This document shows positions 7,742-9,196 of a stretch of 9,196 bases of DNA, one piece after another. Positions within the stretch are counted from its first letter, which is position 1, and each line of letters starts with the position of its first letter. Location of the stretch: NCBI GenBank assembly GCA_022600315.1, contig JAHZKQ010000277.1, forward strand, positions 1-9,196, given 5' to 3'. Source of the DNA: Gammaproteobacteria bacterium (GTDB lineage: Bacteria; Pseudomonadota; Gammaproteobacteria; Coxiellales; Coxiellaceae). A program made the translations under genes and the position numbers. Below the pieces are notes generated by a model that was not told the origin of the DNA, did no database searches, and saw only the letters and a list, made by a program, of their open reading frames with translations.

Positions 7742-8038
7742 ATGCAAACTCATATTCAAGGCAACAACATAGAAGTGACCAGCGCGATTGAGCAATACAT
7801 TGATAAAAAACTTAAGCGCTTAAGTCATTATGATAGTTTTATTACCTCCATCAACTTTACCTTACAAGTCGATCACTTAAAACAAATTGCCGAAGCCCAA
7901 GTGGCACTGCGCGGCAGTACTTTCCATGCTAAGGCAGATGCTGAAGATATGTATGCTGCAATTGACTTATTGGCTGATCGAATTAATCGTCAACTAAGCA
8001 AACATAAAGAAAAACTAACCGATCATCACCGCGAATGA
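7742..8038 (+). CDS. hpf: Short ribosome hibernation promoting factor (HPF)
   Basis: HPF binds the 30S subunit in the mRNA/tRNA channel and promotes dimerisation of idle ribosomes into 100S particles in stationary phase. The 98-aa product is the short type (E. coli HPF 95 aa), without the C-terminal dimerisation domain of long HPF. The N-terminal MQTHIQGNNIEVTSAIEQYI, a conserved Lys/Arg-rich helix with KKLKRL, and the C-terminal DMYAAIDLLADRINRQLSKHKEKL helix are characteristic. The YfiA/RaiA paralogue is longer at the C-terminus and is usually found elsewhere, so hpf fits better. It follows lptB where rpoN would be expected and overlaps ptsN by 4 nt (ATGA). Confidence 0.95.
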   Translation: MQTHIQGNNIEVTSAIEQYIDKKLKRLSHYDSFITSINFTLQVDHLKQIAEAQVALRGSTFHAKADAEDMYAAIDLLADRINRQLSKHKEKLTDHHRE

Positions 8039-8502
8039 AATTAAAAGACACCATGCACCCAACGCTGGCGCGTTGCAATTTAAGTTTTAGCAATAAAAAA
8101 CAGGCGCTAGAACAAATTAGTCGAATTGCTAGCGCTGCTGATTCCAATGTCAGATACCAAGACATTTTAGATCGGCTATTGCAACGCGAGCGCCTGGGTA
8201 GTACTGCGATAGGTCATGGCATTGCTATTCCGCATGCGCAAATTGAAGGCTTATATCAACCGATTTGTACCGTATTAACTTTATCACAAGCCATTAACTT
8301 TAGTGGTGACGATGAAGCTCAAGCGGTAGATTTGATTTTTGGGTTATTAATTCCTAAAGATGGCAATGCAGAACACTTAAATATTTTAGCCGAACTGAGT
8401 GAAAAGTTGCAAAACAAAAATTTTCGCCAAACCTTACGTGAAGCGAAAACAAACCAGGAATTATTTTTAATTGCTAGCGGTCAAATCTCTAACCATGCTT
8501 AA
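8035..8502 (+). CDS. ptsN: Nitrogen-PTS EIIA component PtsN
   Basis: EIIA-Ntr receives phosphate from the PTS-Ntr HPr-type protein and acts as a regulator (of potassium uptake and stress responses in E. coli) rather than in sugar transport. The 155-aa product (E. coli 163 aa) is a single PTS EIIA type-2 domain. The active site reads GHGIAIPHAQI with phospho-acceptor His67, and the RERLGSTAIG stretch just before it is conserved. The DLIFGLLIPKDGNAEHLNILAEL segment (about residues 101-123) matches the typical dimer/core strand-helix unit of PtsN. The ATG overlaps the hpf stop, with no strong ribosome binding site, so coupling is likely. The gene end overlaps hprK by 8 nt. Confidence 0.95.
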   Translation: MKLKDTMHPTLARCNLSFSNKKQALEQISRIASAADSNVRYQDILDRLLQRERLGSTAIGHGIAIPHAQIEGLYQPICTVLTLSQAINFSGDDEAQAVDLIFGLLIPKDGNAEHLNILAELSEKLQNKNFRQTLREAKTNQELFLIASGQISNHA

Positions 8503-9028
8503 CTCAATAACCATCCACGCCAATTTAATGCGAATCAACCATCACGGTGTGCTAATACTTGGCGAAGCCGGCATTGGCAAAAGTGAATTATGCTTAAAGT
8601 TATTGGCCCGCGGTCATCAATTAGTTGCTGATGACAGTGTCACACTCCATAAAAAAAATCAAAAATTATTTGGTCATGCACCAGAGAAATTGGCTGGATT
8701 ATTGCAGATTCGCGAGCTGGGTTTAATTAATATTAAAAAACAGTTTGGTGCCAATGCCCTAACTAGACAGTGCCCTATTCATGCAGTTGTTGTACTTATT
8801 CATCCCGGTCAAATTATTACTGACAATCCATTACAACCGCACAAGAAAAAACATCATTTTCTAGATTTAGAATTTGATGCCTATTTACTACCAATTCGCT
8901 CTAACCGCCCATTTGAGTTATGGCTAGAAATTATTGCCAATCAATTCGATTGTAACAATGAACAAGCCATCAAGCGTTTACTGAACAAAGGTGACCACCA
9001 TGATCGAACAACACATCACTATAATTAA
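8495..9028 (+). CDS. hprK: Short HPr kinase/phosphorylase (catalytic domain only)
   Basis: HprK phosphorylates HPr on Ser46 with ATP and can reverse this with phosphate. From ATG 8495 the product is 177 aa and contains only the C-terminal catalytic domain; Firmicute HprK is about 310 aa with an extra N-terminal domain. Visible features: the conserved His in TIHAN (residue 8), P-loop GEAGIGKSE at 23-31, the LVADD acidic pair Asp46-Asp47, the signature region GLLQIRELGLINI at 68-80, and LPIRSNRP at 132-139. In the usual signature (GLLEIRGLGI) the Glu is a metal ligand; here it appears to be Gln71, and the first Gly is Glu74, so activity could be altered. A TTG at 8471 in the same frame would add 8 residues inside ptsN; ATG 8495 is preferred because it leaves the standard short-HprK N-terminus. 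The gene occupies the place of rapZ and overlaps ptsH by 29 nt. Confidence 0.9.
   Translation: MLNSITIHANLMRINHHGVLILGEAGIGKSELCLKLLARGHQLVADDSVTLHKKNQKLFGHAPEKLAGLLQIRELGLINIKKQFGANALTRQCPIHAVVVLIHPGQIITDNPLQPHKKKHHFLDLEFDAYLLPIRSNRPFELWLEIIANQFDCNNEQAIKRLLNKGDHHDRTTHHYN
8987..8991 (+). promoter_or_regulatory. Ribosome binding site of ptsH within hprK
   Basis: AAAGG lies 8 nt before the ATG at 9000, inside the last codons of hprK. It supports the ptsH start despite the 29-nt gene overlap. Confidence 0.65.
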
Positions 9029-9196
9029 TAAACTCGGCCTACATGCCCGCGCGGCGATGAAACTCATTAATGAAGCCTCACGGTTTCAAAGTGATATTAT
9101 TATTCACTATAAAAACCATAAAGTGAATGCCAAAAGTATTTTAAACGTAATGTCACTGGGTGCCAGCAAAGGCGCCGAACTCACTCTCACTGCCGA
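9000..9196 (+). CDS. ptsH: HPr-family phosphocarrier protein, C-terminus cut by window edge
   Basis: HPr carries phosphate from enzyme I to EIIA proteins; the copy in this locus is NPr in enterobacteria, acting on PtsN. The first 65 of an expected 85-90 residues are visible. The active site reads NKLGLHARAA with phospho-acceptor His15 and Arg17. The regulatory motif is AKSILNVMSLGASKGAEL with Ser46, exactly at the classical HprK target position. A kinase gene directly upstream makes Ser46 phosphorylation likely. The start at 9000 has an AAAGG site 8 nt upstream and overlaps hprK by 29 nt. Whether to call it HPr (ptsH) or NPr (npr) is partly naming: the position suggests NPr, while the intact Ser46 with adjacent HprK fits an HPr serving both roles. 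Confidence 0.93.
   Translation, partial: MIEQHITIINKLGLHARAAMKLINEASRFQSDIIIHYKNHKVNAKSILNVMSLGASKGAELTLTA

Noticed and set aside
8471..8494. TTG start for hprK inside ptsN
   Set aside because: It is a non-ATG start that adds eight residues not expected in short HprKs; the ATG at 8495 gives the usual N-terminus before the TIHAN motif.

Overview
The window reads as a chromosomal cell-envelope locus of an AT-rich gammaproteobacterium. It holds 14 genes with short gaps or overlaps, in two divergent operons that meet in one 220-bp intergenic region (4222-4441). The order follows the well-known enterobacterial neighbourhood mlaFEDCB-(ibaG)-murA / (yrbG)-kdsD-kdsC-lptC-lptA-lptB-(rpoN)-hpf-ptsN-(rapZ)-npr. 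The bracketed genes ibaG, yrbG and rpoN are absent, and rapZ is replaced by a short HPr kinase. Low GC, missing rpoN and HprK next to PtsN/HPr would suit a Legionellales/Coxiella-like lineage. That placement is inference from recalled gene content, not a phylogeny.

Left operon (minus strand, 4221 down to the left edge): mlaF (ATPase), mlaE (permease), mlaD (MCE lipid-binding protein), mlaC (periplasmic phospholipid carrier), mlaB (STAS subunit), then murA (UDP-GlcNAc enolpyruvyl transferase, cut by the window edge after about 386 codons). MlaFEDB forms the inner-membrane ABC complex that exchanges phospholipids with MlaC to maintain outer-membrane asymmetry. MurA performs the first committed step of peptidoglycan synthesis.

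Right operon (plus strand, 4442 to the right edge): kdsD and kdsC make Kdo (arabinose-5-phosphate isomerase and Kdo8P phosphatase). lptC, lptA and lptB encode the inner-membrane anchor, periplasmic bridge and ATPase of the LPS transport machine. hpf encodes a short ribosome hibernation factor, followed by ptsN (EIIA-Ntr), a short hprK (HPr kinase/phosphorylase) and ptsH (HPr, cut at the right edge). The last three form a regulatory phosphotransfer module: HPr keeps both His15 (PEP-dependent phosphorylation) and Ser46 (the HprK target), and the kinase gene overlaps the ptsH start.

The two operons together serve LPS, phospholipid and peptidoglycan homeostasis, with a phosphotransferase-type regulatory branch at one end. 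No mobile element, tRNA, rRNA, CRISPR array or convincing terminator was seen. Most of the window is conserved core genome. The points that merit attention are the rpoN-less, RapZ-less PTS-Ntr module with a short HprK that has an unusual signature motif, a palindrome in the divergent promoter region, and an atypical MlaB.
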